The notes below the pieces were generated by a model. It worked only from the letters and a program-made list of their open reading frames with translations, did not search any database and had not been told where the DNA came from. Positions 45,581 through 54,914 of a stretch of DNA of 64,000 bases are shown piece by piece (within the stretch, counting starts at the first letter, position 1; each line of letters begins with the position of its first letter). This DNA is from Massilia pinisoli (lineage in GTDB: Bacteria; Pseudomonadota; Gammaproteobacteria; Burkholderiales; Burkholderiaceae_D). A program made the position numbers and the translations under genes. The stretch spans positions 1 through 64,000 of the forward strand of contig NZ_JANUGW010000001.1 of the NCBI RefSeq assembly GCF_024753285.1, written 5' to 3'.

Positions 45581-47962
45581 ATGGGTATCAAACGCAGGGA
45601 GTTTCTGGCCACGGTCGGCGGCGCGGCCGGCATGGCCGTCGTGCCGGGCGCGCTGGCAGCCAAGGCCGCCGCGCCGGTGTACAAGAACGCGAACGCGCCC
45701 GTGGCGGCGCGCGTGGACGATCTGCTGGGGCGCATGACGCTCGACGAGAAGATCGCCCAGTTGCAGTGCGTGTGGCTCACCAAGAAGGATTTGCAGAACG
45801 CGGACACGAGCTTTTCGGCCGAGAAGGCGAAACAGGTGCACCCGAACGGGATGGGCATGTTCGCGCGCCCGTCCGACCGCCAGGTCGGCGCCGACAACAA
45901 CGCCGGCAACTCGGGTGCCGTCGGCAACCGCGGCCCGAAAGAGACCGCGGAATACGTGAACGCCGTGCAGAAATGGGCGCTGGAGCAGACGCGCCTGGGC
46001 ATCCCCGTCTTCATGCACGAGGAATCGCTGCACGGCTATGTGGCGCCGGAGGCGACCAGCTTCCCGCAGGCGATCGGCCTCGCGTCGACGTTCGACCCGG
46101 AACTCGTGCAGCAGATCTTCTCGCTCGCCGCACAAGAGATGCGCGCGCGCGGCGCCAACCTCGCGCTGGCACCCGTCGTCGACGTGGCGCGCGAGCCGCG
46201 CTGGGGCCGCATCGAAGAGACGTACGGCGAAGACCCGCACGTGTGCGGCACGATGGGCAAGGCCGCCGTGCTGGGCTTCTCGGGGGATTCGCTGCCGCTC
46301 GCCAAGGACAAGGTCTATGCGACGCTGAAGCACATGACGGGCCATGGCCAGCCCGAGTCGGGCACGAATATCGGTCCCGCGAACGTGGGCGAGCGCGCGC
46401 TGCGCGAAGATTTCTTCCCCCCGTTCGAGAAGATCATCAAGGAAACGAAGATCGCGGCCGTGATGCCGTCGTATAACGAGATCGACGGCATCCCGTCGCA
46501 CGCGAACCGCTGGCTGCTGACGGACGTGTTGCGCAAGGAATGGGGCTTCCAGGGCCTGACCGTGTCGGACTATATGGCCGTCGCGGAACTGGGCGGCCGC
46601 CACCACCTCGTCGGCTCCGTGAAGGAAGGCGGCCTCGCCGCGTTCAAGGCCGGCGTCGACATCGAGACGCCGGACCCCGCCGGTTACGCGGTGCTGGGAG
46701 AGCTGGTCAAGGAAGGCAAGATCACGACGAAGGAAATCGACGCCGTCGTGCGCCGCATCCTGCGCCTGAAGTTCGAGGCCGGCCTGTTCGAGAATCCGTA
46801 TGCCGACGTCGCGCAAGCGGATGCCCGCACGGCCACGCCGCAAGCCATCGCGCTCGCGCGCAAGGCCGCGCAGCGCACCGCCGTCCTCTTGAAAAATGAT
46901 AAAGGCCTGCTGCCGCTCGCGCCGCAGAAGGTCGGCAAGCTGTTGCTGGTCGGCACGCACGGGAAGGACACGCCGATCGGCGGCTACTCCGACAAGCCGC
47001 GCCACGTCGTCTCCGTGTACGAGGCGCTGCAGGAAGAATCGAAGGCGCACGGCTTTGCGCTGGACTATGCGGAAGGCGTGCGCCTGACGGAAGGCCATGT
47101 GTGGGGCCAGGACGAGATCGTGTGGACGAAGCCGGAAGTCAACGCGCGCCTGATCGCCGAGGCGGTGGAAGCGGCGAAGAAGGCCGACACGATCGTCATG
47201 GTCCTGGGTGACAACGAGCAGACGGCGCGCGAAGCGTGGGCCGACAACCACCTGGGCGACCGCACGTCGCTGGACCTCATCGGCCAGCAGAACGATCTTG
47301 CCCGCGCCATCTTCGCGCTGAACAAGCCGACCGTCGTGCTGCTGCTGAACGGCCGCCCGCTGTCCGTGAACTACCTCGCCGAGCGTGCCGACGCTTTGAT
47401 GGAATGCTGGTACATGGGACAGGAGACGGGCCACGCGATCGCCGACCTCGTGTTCGGCCGCGCGAACCCCGGCGGCAAGCTCCCGGTGACGATCGCGCGC
47501 GACGTCGGCCAACTGCCGATGTTCTACAACCGCAAGCCGAGCAGCCGCCGCGGCTACATCGACGACGTGACGACCCCGCTGTACCCCTTCGGCTACGGCC
47601 TGTCGTACACGCGCTTCGAGATCGCCGCGCCGCGCCTGGACAAGGACCGCATCGGAGTCAACGGCACCACGCGCGTGCATGTGGACGTGAAGAACGTGGG
47701 CGCAACGCGCGGCGACGAAGTCGTGCAGATGTACATCCGCGACGACGTCAGCTCCGTCACCCGTCCGTTGCTGGAACTGAAGGGCTTCCAGCGCGTCACC
47801 CTGGAGCCGGGCGAGCAGCGCACGGTGTCGTTCGACATCAAACCTTCCGACCTGTGGTTCTACAACGTCGCGATGAAGCGCGTCGTCGAGCCGGGGACGT
47901 TCACCATTTTCGCAGGACCGAACAGCGTCGACTTGAAGAAGACGACGCTCACGGTGGCATAA
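45581..47962 (+). CDS. GH3 beta-xylosidase/beta-glucosidase
   Basis: The 793-residue protein has a Tat-like signal (MGIKRREFLATVGGAAGMAV). The GH3 barrel has HEESLHGYVAPEATSFPQAIGLAS and APVVDVAREPRWGR, the nucleophile Asp in LTVSDYMAVAEL, and the C-terminal alpha/beta domain with NGRPLSVNYLAE, then an FnIII-like end. Because the genes for xylose oxidation follow in the same operon, it is most likely a beta-xylosidase. I chose ATG 45581 over 45536 because of the signal peptide and ribosome site. The gap to xylX is 16 bases. Confidence 0.93.
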   Translation: MGIKRREFLATVGGAAGMAVVPGALAAKAAAPVYKNANAPVAARVDDLLGRMTLDEKIAQLQCVWLTKKDLQNADTSFSAEKAKQVHPNGMGMFARPSDRQVGADNNAGNSGAVGNRGPKETAEYVNAVQKWALEQTRLGIPVFMHEESLHGYVAPEATSFPQAIGLASTFDPELVQQIFSLAAQEMRARGANLALAPVVDVAREPRWGRIEETYGEDPHVCGTMGKAAVLGFSGDSLPLAKDKVYATLKHMTGHGQPESGTNIGPANVGERALREDFFPPFEKIIKETKIAAVMPSYNEIDGIPSHANRWLLTDVLRKEWGFQGLTVSDYMAVAELGGRHHLVGSVKEGGLAAFKAGVDIETPDPAGYAVLGELVKEGKITTKEIDAVVRRILRLKFEAGLFENPYADVAQADARTATPQAIALARKAAQRTAVLLKNDKGLLPLAPQKVGKLLLVGTHGKDTPIGGYSDKPRHVVSVYEALQEESKAHGFALDYAEGVRLTEGHVWGQDEIVWTKPEVNARLIAEAVEAAKKADTIVMVLGDNEQTAREAWADNHLGDRTSLDLIGQQNDLARAIFALNKPTVVLLLNGRPLSVNYLAERADALMECWYMGQETGHAIADLVFGRANPGGKLPVTIARDVGQLPMFYNRKPSSRRGYIDDVTTPLYPFGYGLSYTRFEIAAPRLDKDRIGVNGTTRVHVDVKNVGATRGDEVVQMYIRDDVSSVTRPLLELKGFQRVTLEPGEQRTVSFDIKPSDLWFYNVAMKRVVEPGTFTIFAGPNSVDLKKTTLTVA

Positions 47963-47978
47963 ACCAAGAGAGAACAAC

Positions 47979-49157
47979 ATGACAGCTATCCAAGCCAATC
48001 CGCTGCCGCAGGACCTCGACCAGGCCTTGATGGTCGGCCGTGTCTGGCGTGCAGGTAACATCAACGGCCCGGCCGTCGTCGCCGTGCGCAAGGGCCGCGT
48101 GGTCGACATCACGCGCCACGCCTCGACCGTGTCCGAACTGCTCGAGCGCGACGACCTCGTCGCCATCGCGCGCGGCGCGGAAGGCGAGGATCTCGGTGAC
48201 GTCAACGCTTTGGTCGCCGCCGCGCTGCAAGGCGATCAGGGCGCGGACGTGCGCCTGCTGGCGCCGTGCGACCTGCAGGCGATCAAGGCCTGCGGCGTGA
48301 CGTTCGCCGTCAGCCTGCTGGAACGCGTGATCGAGGAACAGGCGAAGGGCGATCCGGCCCGCGCCAGCGCGCTGCGCCAGCAGCTGCAGGAAACCATCGG
48401 CACCAACCTGTCGGAACTGGAACCGGGCGGCGAGGCCGCGATGCGCCTGAAGGCCGACCTGTCGGCGCGCGGCATGTGGTCGCAGTACATGGAAGTGGGC
48501 ATCGGCCCGGACGCCGAAGTGTTCACGAAGTCGCAGCCGATGTCCGCCGTCGGCCACGGGGCCGCCGTCGGCCTGCACCCGTCGTCGCACTGGAACAACC
48601 CGGAACCGGAAATCGTCCTTGCCGTGAACAGCCGCGCGCAAGTCGTGGGCGCCACGCTGGGCAATGACGTCAACCTGCGCGACATCGAAGGCCGCAGCGC
48701 GCTGCTGCTCGGTAAAGCGAAGGACAACAACGGCTCCTGCGCCATCGGCCCGTTCATCCGCCTGTTCGACGGCGACTTCGACATCGACACCCTGCGCAAC
48801 GCGGAAGTGCGCATGCGGATCGAAGGCGTCGACGACGGCTTCGAACTGGCAGGCGCCAGCTTCATGCGCGAGATCAGCCGCGACCCGCTGGACCTCGTGC
48901 GCCAGACCTGCGGCAAGCACCACCAGTACCCGGACGGCTTCATGCTGTTCCTCGGCACGATGTTCTCGCCGATCAAGGACCGCGATGCGCAAGGCGGCGG
49001 CTTCACCCACCACGCGGGCGACCGCGTGAGCATCTCCACGCCGTCGCTGGGCACGCTGGTCAACACTGTCCAGCGCAGCGATGCGATCGCACCGTGGACC
49101 TTCGGCGTACGCGCGCTGTACGCCAACCTGGCCCAGCGTGGCCTGCTCTCAAAATAA
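47979..49157 (+). CDS. xylX: 2-keto-3-deoxy-D-xylonate dehydratase (FAH superfamily)
   Basis: The 392-residue protein has a C-terminal fumarylacetoacetase-type fold: YMEVGIGPDAEVFTKSQPMSAVGHG, NNPEPEIVLAVNSRAQVVGATLGNDVNLRDIEGRSALLLGKAKD (metal Glu and Asp) and GDRVSISTPSLGTLVN. Length and context match Caulobacter XylX, which dehydrates 2-keto-3-deoxyxylonate to 2-oxoglutarate semialdehyde. A related activity, L-KDA dehydratase, is possible, but the xylose-type neighbours favour xylX. The gap to xylB is eight bases. Confidence 0.88.
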   Translation: MTAIQANPLPQDLDQALMVGRVWRAGNINGPAVVAVRKGRVVDITRHASTVSELLERDDLVAIARGAEGEDLGDVNALVAAALQGDQGADVRLLAPCDLQAIKACGVTFAVSLLERVIEEQAKGDPARASALRQQLQETIGTNLSELEPGGEAAMRLKADLSARGMWSQYMEVGIGPDAEVFTKSQPMSAVGHGAAVGLHPSSHWNNPEPEIVLAVNSRAQVVGATLGNDVNLRDIEGRSALLLGKAKDNNGSCAIGPFIRLFDGDFDIDTLRNAEVRMRIEGVDDGFELAGASFMREISRDPLDLVRQTCGKHHQYPDGFMLFLGTMFSPIKDRDAQGGGFTHHAGDRVSISTPSLGTLVNTVQRSDAIAPWTFGVRALYANLAQRGLLSK

Positions 49158-49165
49158 TCAAAATC

Positions 49166-49954
49166 ATGTCCGAACAAAACCAAGCATTCGTCTACGCGAC
49201 GTTCCCCGACCTGGCAGGCAAACGGGTCGTCATCACCGGCGGCGGCAGCGGCATCGGCGCCGAGCTGACCACGGCCTTCGCCGGCCAGGGCGCCCGCGTG
49301 TACTTCCTCGACATCGCCGAAGAAGCCTCGCGCGAGCTGGAGGCCACGCTGGCCGGCTCGCGCATCGCACCGAAGTTCATCAAATGCGACCTGACCAACC
49401 TCGACGAGCTGAAGTCGACCTTCGCGCGCATCGAAGAGGAAGCGGGCGGCGTCGACATCCTGCTGAACAACGCGGCGAACGACGACCGCCACGACATCGA
49501 GAACGTGACGCCGGCGTACTGGGAAAGCCGCATGAACGTGAACCTGCGCCACCAGTATTTCTGCGCGCAGGCCGTCATCCCCGGCATGAAAGAGCGCAAG
49601 TACGGCGTGCTGTTGAACTTCGGCTCGATCTCGTGGCACCTGCCGCACACGCAATTGGGCCTGTACATGATGGCGAAGGCCGCCATCGAAGGCATGACCC
49701 GCAACATGGCGCGCGAATTCGGCCCGCACGGCATCCGCGCCGTCACCGTGGTCCCGGGCGCCGTCGTCACGCCGCGCCAGAAGAAGCTGTGGCACAACCC
49801 GGACGAAGAGGCCCGCATCCTGGCCGGCCAGTGCATCCCCGAGCGCGTCCAGATGGAAGACGTGGCGGCGCTGTCGCTGTTCCTGGCGTCGGACAATGCG
49901 CGCCACATCTCCGGCCGCGAGTATTTCGTCGACGCGGGATGGTACGGCGCATGA
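49166..49954 (+). CDS. xylB: D-xylose 1-dehydrogenase (SDR family)
   Basis: The 262-residue short-chain dehydrogenase has a cofactor site in VVITGGGSGIG, NNAAND, the catalytic Ser in LNFGSISWH and YMMAK (Tyr and Lys), with a C-terminal SGREYFVDAGWYGA. The sequence resembles the NAD-dependent XylB of Caulobacter, which turns D-xylopyranose to D-xylono-1,5-lactone. ATG 49166 follows xylX by eight bases. The stop overlaps xylC in ATGA. Confidence 0.9.
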   Translation: MSEQNQAFVYATFPDLAGKRVVITGGGSGIGAELTTAFAGQGARVYFLDIAEEASRELEATLAGSRIAPKFIKCDLTNLDELKSTFARIEEEAGGVDILLNNAANDDRHDIENVTPAYWESRMNVNLRHQYFCAQAVIPGMKERKYGVLLNFGSISWHLPHTQLGLYMMAKAAIEGMTRNMAREFGPHGIRAVTVVPGAVVTPRQKKLWHNPDEEARILAGQCIPERVQMEDVAALSLFLASDNARHISGREYFVDAGWYGA

Positions 49955-50832
49955 GCGAGATCGCCACGCAACCCACCGTCGTGTGGGAAGTCGGCGCCAC
50001 GTTGGGCGAGGGCGTCCTGTGGGATGCGCCGAACGGGCAGGTATGGTTCGTCGACATCAAGGGCCGCCGCCTGCACCGCTGCGCGGCCGACGGTTCCGAC
50101 CGGAAGAGCTGGGACGCGCCGGGCCAGGTCAGCTTCGTCGTGCGCGCCACGGACGGCGGCCTCGTCGTCTCGCTGGAGGATGGCCTGTACCGCTTCGTGG
50201 AAGCGACCGGGGAGTTCGTCCCGTTCGTGAAGGTCGAGGAGCACGTCGCCGGCAACCGCTTCAACGACGGCCACGTGGACGCGCAGGGCTGCCTGTGGTT
50301 CGGGTCGATGGACGATGCGGAAGAAGCGCCGTCCGGTGTCCTGTACCGTTTCGACGGCGAGCACGTCGTGCGCATGGACGACGGCTACATCATCACGAAC
50401 GGCCCGGCGGTGAGCCCGGACGGGCGCACGCTGTATCACACCGACACGCTGGATAAACGGGTGTATGCTTTCGACCTGGCGCAAGATGGCAGCTTGTCGA
50501 ACAAGCGGTTGTACGCCGAGATCACGGACGGCGGCTGGCCGGACGGGATGGCCGTCGACGCCGAAGGCTTCGTCTGGATCGCCGTGTTCCGCGGCTGGCG
50601 CATCGAACGCCGCGATCCCGCGGGCCGCAAGGTGGGCGAAGTGCGCTTCCCGTGCTCGAACATCACCAAGCTGGCCTTTGCCGGCGACGACCTGCGCACC
50701 GTCTACGCGACGTCGGCACGCAAGGGCCTGTCGGCCGAGGAACTGTCTCAGCAGCCGCTCGCGGGCGCGCTGTTCACCTTCCGCGCCGAGACGGCCGGAT
50801 TGCCGCACCATGTGCTGCGGCTGCAGGAGTAA
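49951..50832 (+). CDS. xylC: Xylonolactonase (SMP-30 family)
   Basis: The 293-residue six-bladed propeller protein of the SMP-30/gluconolactonase family has the metal-binding residues in VGATLGEGVLWD (Glu), GNRFNDGHVDAQG (Asn) and GWPDGMAVDAEG (Asp). It hydrolyses xylonolactone to xylonate. The ATG overlaps the xylB stop by four bases, giving tight coupling of the dehydrogenase and the lactonase. The gap to xylD is six bases. Confidence 0.9.
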   Translation: MSEIATQPTVVWEVGATLGEGVLWDAPNGQVWFVDIKGRRLHRCAADGSDRKSWDAPGQVSFVVRATDGGLVVSLEDGLYRFVEATGEFVPFVKVEEHVAGNRFNDGHVDAQGCLWFGSMDDAEEAPSGVLYRFDGEHVVRMDDGYIITNGPAVSPDGRTLYHTDTLDKRVYAFDLAQDGSLSNKRLYAEITDGGWPDGMAVDAEGFVWIAVFRGWRIERRDPAGRKVGEVRFPCSNITKLAFAGDDLRTVYATSARKGLSAEELSQQPLAGALFTFRAETAGLPHHVLRLQE

Positions 50833-50838
50833 TACGGA

Positions 50839-52623
50839 ATGACACAACAGAACAGCAAACCGAAGCGCTTCCGGTCGCAGGACTGGTTCGACAACGAGGA
50901 GCGTATCGACATGACGGCGCTCTACCTCGAGCGCTTCATGAACTACGGGATCACCCCGGAAGAGCTCCGCTCCGGCAAGCCGATCATCGGAATCGCCCAG
51001 AGCGGCAGCGACATCTCGCCGTGCAACCGCATCCACCTGGACCTGGCCAAGCGCGTGCGCGACGGCATCCGCGACGCGGGCGGCATCCCGATGGAATTCC
51101 CGCTGCACCCGATCTTCGAGAACTGCCGCCGCCCGACCGCGGCGCTCGACCGCAACCTGGCGTACCTCGGCCTCGTCGAGATCCTGCATGGCTATCCGAT
51201 CGACGCCGTCGTGTTGACGACGGGCTGCGACAAGACGACGCCCGCTCAGCTGATGGCCGCCGCCACCGTCGACATCCCCGCCATCGTGCTGTCCGGCGGC
51301 CCGATGCTGGACGGCTGGTTCGAAGGTGAGCTGGTCGGCTCCGGCGCCGCGATCTGGAAAGGCCGCCGCCGCCTGGCCGCGGGCGAGATCGACGAACAGA
51401 AATTCATCGACATCGCGACCGCGTCCGCGCCGTCCGCCGGCCACTGCAACACGATGGGTACGGCATCGACGATGAACGCCGTCGCCGAGGCGCTGGGCAT
51501 GTCGCTGACGGGTTGCTCCGCGATCCCCGCACCGTACCGCGAGCGCGGCCAGATGGCCTATGAAACGGGCCGCCGCATCGTCGGCATGGCGTTCGAGGAC
51601 CTGCGCCCGTCGCAGGTGCTCACGCGCGACGCCTTCATCGACGCCATCGTCGTCAACGCCGCGATCGGCGGTTCCACCAACGCGCAGCCGCACATCGTGG
51701 CGATGGCGCGCCATGCCGGCGTCGAGATCGCGCCCGAAGACTGGATGGAATACGGCTACGACGTGCCGCTGCTGCTGAACATGCAGCCGGCCGGCAAATA
51801 CCTGGGCGAGCGTTTCCACCGTGCCGGCGGCGTGCCCGCCATCATGTGGGAGCTGGAGCAGAAGGGCATGCTGCGCTCGCAGCGTCCGACCGTCACCGGC
51901 AAGACGATGGCCGAGAACCTCGTGGGCCGCGAAAGCCACGACCGCGAGATGATCTGGCCGTTCGATGCACCGCTGAAGGACAAGGCCGGCTTCATGGTCT
52001 TGAAGGGCAATCTGTTCGACTTCGCCATCATGAAGACGAGCGTCATCTCCGACGCGTTCCGCGCGCGCTACCTGTCGGAGCCGGGGTCGGAAAATGCGTT
52101 CGAGTGCAAGGTCGTCGTGTTCGACGGTTCGGACGATTACCACCACCGCATCAACGATCCGGCCTTGAACATCGACGAGCGCACGATGCTCGTGATCCGC
52201 GGGTCGGGTCCGGTGGGTTGGCCCGGTTCGGCCGAAGTCGTCAACATGCAACCGCCCGATGCGTTGATCAAGAAGGGCATCACGGCGCTGCCGACCTTGG
52301 GCGACGGCCGTCAGTCCGGCACGTCGGACAGCCCGTCGATCCTGAACGCGTCGCCGGAAAGCGCGGCCGGCGGCAACCTGGCGCTGCTGCGCACGGGCGA
52401 CGTCGTGCGCGTGGACTTGAACACGGGCCGCTGCGACGTCAAGATCTCCGACGCGGAACTGGAAGCGCGCCGCAAGGACGCGCCGCCGGCGATCCCGCCG
52501 AACCAGACGCCGTGGCAGCAGATCTACCGCGCCACCGTCGGCCAGCTGCACACGGGTGCGTGCATGGAGCTCGCACTGCCGTACCGCGGCGTGGGCCACG
52601 ACATGCCGCGCCATAACCACTGA
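50839..52623 (+). CDS. xylD: D-xylonate dehydratase (IlvD/Edd family)
   Basis: The 594-residue protein is almost the length of Caulobacter XylD (591). The iron-sulfur Cys residues lie in SDISPCNRIH, TTGCDKTTPAQLM and GHCNTMGTASTMN, and the C-terminal part has GSGPVGWPGSAEVVNM and GDGRQSGTSDSPSILNASPE. It dehydrates D-xylonate to 2-keto-3-deoxyxylonate. L-arabonate dehydratase is a close relative, but the operon with xylXBC supports xylonate. A strong terminator follows. Confidence 0.92.
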   Translation: MTQQNSKPKRFRSQDWFDNEERIDMTALYLERFMNYGITPEELRSGKPIIGIAQSGSDISPCNRIHLDLAKRVRDGIRDAGGIPMEFPLHPIFENCRRPTAALDRNLAYLGLVEILHGYPIDAVVLTTGCDKTTPAQLMAAATVDIPAIVLSGGPMLDGWFEGELVGSGAAIWKGRRRLAAGEIDEQKFIDIATASAPSAGHCNTMGTASTMNAVAEALGMSLTGCSAIPAPYRERGQMAYETGRRIVGMAFEDLRPSQVLTRDAFIDAIVVNAAIGGSTNAQPHIVAMARHAGVEIAPEDWMEYGYDVPLLLNMQPAGKYLGERFHRAGGVPAIMWELEQKGMLRSQRPTVTGKTMAENLVGRESHDREMIWPFDAPLKDKAGFMVLKGNLFDFAIMKTSVISDAFRARYLSEPGSENAFECKVVVFDGSDDYHHRINDPALNIDERTMLVIRGSGPVGWPGSAEVVNMQPPDALIKKGITALPTLGDGRQSGTSDSPSILNASPESAAGGNLALLRTGDVVRVDLNTGRCDVKISDAELEARRKDAPPAIPPNQTPWQQIYRATVGQLHTGACMELALPYRGVGHDMPRHNH

Positions 52624-52640
52624 TCCTCACGGTTCATACG

Positions 52641-52667
52641 AGGGCCCGTTCGCGGGCCCTTTTTTTA
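52641..52667 (+). terminator. Rho-independent terminator of the GH3-xylXBCD operon
   Basis: AGGGCCCG at 52641-52648 and CGGGCCCT at 52653-52660 pair across TTCG, followed by a T-run. It ends only about 15 bases before the GH2 start. Confidence 0.93.
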
Positions 52668-52681
52668 TATCGGATACATCG

Positions 52682-54727
52682 ATGCGCGCTTTCGCGAACC
52701 ACATCCTCCGCGTCCTTACGCTGACCTTGGCCTGCGCCTGGATGGCTTGCGCCCACGCGGCGCAGCCGCCGCGCACGGTCGTCGGCCTGGACGACGGCTG
52801 GGAATTCATCAAGGGCGATGGCGCTGACGCGTCGGCGCCGGCACAGGGCACGTGGACGAAGGTCGCGCTGCCGCACACGTTCAACGCGCTTGACGGCACG
52901 ACGGCGCAGCCTTACCGCGGCGCGGGCTGGTATCGCCGCAGCCTCGCCGCGCCGCGGCCGGGACGGGGCCGCGTCTTCCTCGAATTCGACGGCGCCGCGC
53001 TGTCGACGGACGTGTGGCTGAACGGGACACACGTCGGCCGCCACGAGGGCGGCTTCGCGCGCTTCCGCTTCGACGTCACCGAACGCCTGCATGCCGGCGC
53101 CAATGAGCTCGTCGTCCGGGTCGACAACGCGCGCCAGCCCGACGTCGCACCGCTGGGCGGCGACTACACGCTGTACGGCGGCCTGTATCGCAGCGTGCGC
53201 CTTGTGGCCACGCAGGACGTCCACATCGACATGCTGGACTTCGGTGGTCCCGGCGTGTACGTCGGCACGCCCGAGATGACGCCGGAACGCGCGCGCCTGC
53301 ACTGGCGCGCGCGCGTGACGAACGAGCGCGCGCGGCCCGAGCGCGTGACCGTGACGGCGCGCCTGCGCGACGCGGCCGGCAAGATCGTGGCGACGACGCG
53401 AGGTACGGCCGTGCTGCCCGCCCGCGCGACGATCCCTGTCGAACTGGATGCCGTATTGGCCAAGCCGCACCTGTGGCAAGGCGTCGACGATCCGTACCTG
53501 TACGCCAGCGAGGTGACGGTGGCGCGCGCCGGCAGCGCGGCGCCGCTCGACCGTGTGGACGGCGAGGTCGGTCTGCGTACCGTGCGGCTGGATCCGGATC
53601 GCGGCCTGTTGCTGAACGATCGCCCGTATCGCGTCCACGGTGTCAATGTGCACCTGACCTGGGCGCCGGGCAAGGGCACGGCCGTGTCCGACGCCGACAT
53701 CGACGCCGACTATCGCATCCTGGACGACCTCGGCGTGACGGGCCTGCGTTTCGCCCACTACCAGCACAACGAACACAGTTACGCGCTGGCCGACCGCAAG
53801 GGCTTCCTCGTGTGGACCGAGCTGCCGCTGACGTCGGAGGTGGGGGCCAGCGCCGCGTTCGCCGCGAACGCCGCGCAGCAGGCGCGTGAACTCGTGCGCC
53901 AGAACTTCAATCACCCGTCCGTGTTCGTCTGGGGGCTGGGCAACGAGATCTACAAGGTGGACGACACGAGCGCCCATCTGCTGGACGCGATGCAGCGGCT
54001 CGTGAAAGACGAGGACCCCAGCCGGCCGACCGTGTATGCGAACTGCTGTGCGCCCATCGACGGACCGCAGGCCATGCACACGGACGCCATCGCGTCGAAC
54101 GTGTATTTCGGCTGGTACGACAAGGAGTTCGCAGACCTTGGCCCGTTCCTCACGGCGAACCACGCGGCGCGTCCGCGCACGCCGGAAGCGCTGAGCGAAT
54201 ACGGTGCCGGGGGCAGCGCGCAGCAGCAGGAAGATCCGGCGCGCCGCCCGGTGGCCCCGAGCCACTGGCACCCGGAGCAGTACCAGGCGCTGTACCACGA
54301 GGCGGCCTGGCGCCAGATCGAGGCCGCGCCGTGGCTGTGGGCGTCGTTCGTGTGGACGGGTTTCGATTTCGCGTCGAGCGGCCGCGACGAAGGCGATGGA
54401 CGCGGCGTCAACGACAAGGGCCTCGTCAGCATGGACCGTCAGGTGCGCAAGGATGCGTATTACTGGTATCAGGCCAACTGGTCGAAGAAGCCGATGGTGG
54501 TCATCACGTCGCGGCGTGCCGTGAAGCGCACGGTGGCCGATACGGAAGTCAAGGTGTACAGCAACCAGCCGGCCGTGCGGCTGCGCGTGAACGGCGTCGA
54601 CGCGGGCGAGCGCGCGGTCGACGGGCATATCGCGCGGTGGCCGGTGCGCCTGACGCCAGGCGCGAACCGGATCGAGGTGCAGGCGGGAGCGTCCACCGAC
54701 ACCGTCGAGTGGACGTTGGCACCGTAG
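52682..54727 (+). CDS. GH2 beta-galactosidase-like enzyme
   Basis: The 681-residue secreted protein has a signal peptide (LTLTLACAWMACAHA). A jelly-roll domain (DDGWEFIKGD to LYRSVRLV) and an Ig-like domain are followed by the barrel, with the acid/base Glu in FVWGLGNEIYK and the nucleophile Glu in PEALSEYGAGG. The C-terminal domain is short. It probably removes beta-galactose, for example from xyloglucan side chains. No good ribosome site is seen and the start lies just after a terminator. The TAG stop is provided by the inverted-repeat element that begins at 54723. Confidence 0.88.
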   Translation: MRAFANHILRVLTLTLACAWMACAHAAQPPRTVVGLDDGWEFIKGDGADASAPAQGTWTKVALPHTFNALDGTTAQPYRGAGWYRRSLAAPRPGRGRVFLEFDGAALSTDVWLNGTHVGRHEGGFARFRFDVTERLHAGANELVVRVDNARQPDVAPLGGDYTLYGGLYRSVRLVATQDVHIDMLDFGGPGVYVGTPEMTPERARLHWRARVTNERARPERVTVTARLRDAAGKIVATTRGTAVLPARATIPVELDAVLAKPHLWQGVDDPYLYASEVTVARAGSAAPLDRVDGEVGLRTVRLDPDRGLLLNDRPYRVHGVNVHLTWAPGKGTAVSDADIDADYRILDDLGVTGLRFAHYQHNEHSYALADRKGFLVWTELPLTSEVGASAAFAANAAQQARELVRQNFNHPSVFVWGLGNEIYKVDDTSAHLLDAMQRLVKDEDPSRPTVYANCCAPIDGPQAMHTDAIASNVYFGWYDKEFADLGPFLTANHAARPRTPEALSEYGAGGSAQQQEDPARRPVAPSHWHPEQYQALYHEAAWRQIEAAPWLWASFVWTGFDFASSGRDEGDGRGVNDKGLVSMDRQVRKDAYYWYQANWSKKPMVVITSRRAVKRTVADTEVKVYSNQPAVRLRVNGVDAGERAVDGHIARWPVRLTPGANRIEVQAGASTDTVEWTLAP

Positions 54728-54873
54728 GGTGGACGGCTCCGCCGTCCACGCGGTGATAGTTGACGTGAATGGGCATGCGTCCGATATCGGAGCCGTTAAC
54801 GCGGCTCCGATATCGGAAAGAGGTTTAGAACCGCCGCGTATCGCCGCGTGGACGGCAAGCCGTCCACCCTACG
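54723..54873. repeat. REPIN/MITE-like inverted-repeat element
   Basis: The ends are near-identical inverted copies: CGTAGGGTGGACGGC at 54723-54737 and its reverse complement at 54859-54873. Each end is itself a hairpin (GTGGACGGC-TCC-GCCGTCCAC, and GTGGACGGC-AA-GCCGTCCAC). In the centre CCGATATCGGAGCCG at 54781-54795 faces its perfect complement at 54802-54816. Two REP units in inverted orientation around a spacer are the definition of a REPIN, mobilised by RAYT transposases; none is in the window. The element overlaps the GH2 stop codon. Confidence 0.75.
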
Positions 54874-54914
54874 TTACCGCCGCGAACCATCCACCATCCG
54901 CGTGAGCCCAAGCG

